In this document: in pieces, positions 6,548 through 6,635 of the stretch
Position numbering within the stretch: the first letter of the stretch is position 1
How the letters are laid out: each line of letters opens with the position of its first letter
DNA from: Verrucomicrobia subdivision 6 bacterium BACL9 MAG-120507-bin52
Lineage (GTDB): Bacteria > Verrucomicrobiota > Verrucomicrobiia > Methylacidiphilales > Verrucolacustridaceae
DNA: 6,635 nucleotides
Direction of reading: 5' to 3'
Assembly (NCBI GenBank): GCA_001438005.1
Contig: LIBO01000056.1
Span: 1-6,635 of the forward strand
Made by a program: the position numbers and the translations under genes
Notes under the pieces: generated by a model
What the model was told of the DNA's origin: nothing
Seen by the model: only the letters and a program-made list of their open reading frames with translations
Database searches by the model: none

Positions 6548-6635
6548 CGCCGGAAGTCGCTCGTTGGGTGCGGGCGGCCACCACCTTAGCGGCCAAGCTG
6601 GAGCTGGCGGGTCCGGAGCAGCTGGTCTCCTACCT
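6523..6635 (+). CDS. Start of an unidentified protein, cut by right edge
   Basis: After the stop at 6502-6504, the frame that is +2 to recJ stays open to the window end. From the GTG at 6523 it encodes 37 residues, including VAPEVARWVRAATTLAAKL and then ELAGPEQLVSYL, which looks like helical, charged, normal protein. Its third codon positions are GC-rich, as in the neighbours. Possible starts are GTG 6523 (weak GGATGG at 6511-6516, 25-bp overlap with recJ), TTG 6538 (10-bp overlap) or GTG 6568. I do not recognise the family from so short a piece. The competing frame from 6540 is also open but reads as low-complexity Gly/Ser/Ala, less like a real protein. Confidence 0.5.
   Translation, partial: MANDGLAVAPEVARWVRAATTLAAKLELAGPEQLVSY

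Noticed and set aside
1..6635. A novel defence, mobile or CRISPR-like system
   Set aside because: All substantial frames are recognised housekeeping genes with intact motifs. No direct-repeat array, transposase, integrase or anomalous-composition island was seen.

Overview
The window is an ordinary-looking bacterial housekeeping block. The order is rsmD (minus strand, cut by the left edge) <-> lipid kinase > tgt > yajC > secDF > recJ > an unidentified gene cut by the right edge. Everything from 199 onward reads on the plus strand. Spacing is tight: 4 bp overlap, 11 bp overlap, 12 bp gap, 40 bp gap, then a probable short overlap, so one long operon is likely. No mobile element, CRISPR array, tRNA or rRNA gene was seen.

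The DNA is fairly GC-rich, and the plus strand is strikingly richer in G than in C. The tgt-yajC-secD-secF order is widely conserved in bacteria. The fused SecDF, together with a DAGK-family kinase upstream and recJ downstream, suggests a Verrucomicrobiota-like organism (PVC group). That placement is an impression from gene order, fusion and protein style and was not tested by a search.

Region by region: 1-214 holds the start of a 16S rRNA guanine-966 methyltransferase on the minus strand. Its probable GTG start lies inside the 5' end of the divergent lipid kinase gene. 199-1071 is a diacylglycerol kinase/LCB5-family lipid kinase. 1068-2225 is tRNA-guanine transglycosylase with its catalytic aspartates and zinc ligands intact. 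2215-2568 is YajC and 2581-4857 is a SecD-SecF fusion with an additional N-terminal hydrophobic helix; together these form the proton-driven accessory complex of the Sec translocon. 4898-6547 is the RecJ single-strand exonuclease. From about 6523 a new plus-strand frame runs off the right edge.

Functionally the block mixes RNA modification (RsmD, Tgt), membrane lipid metabolism, protein export (YajC, SecDF) and DNA repair (RecJ). No previously undescribed system is visible. The items most worth a second look are the overlapping head-to-head starts at 199-214, possibly leaderless on both strands, the extra SecDF helix, the yajC ribosome-binding site embedded in the tgt tail, and the strong strand composition bias that does not depend on gene direction.
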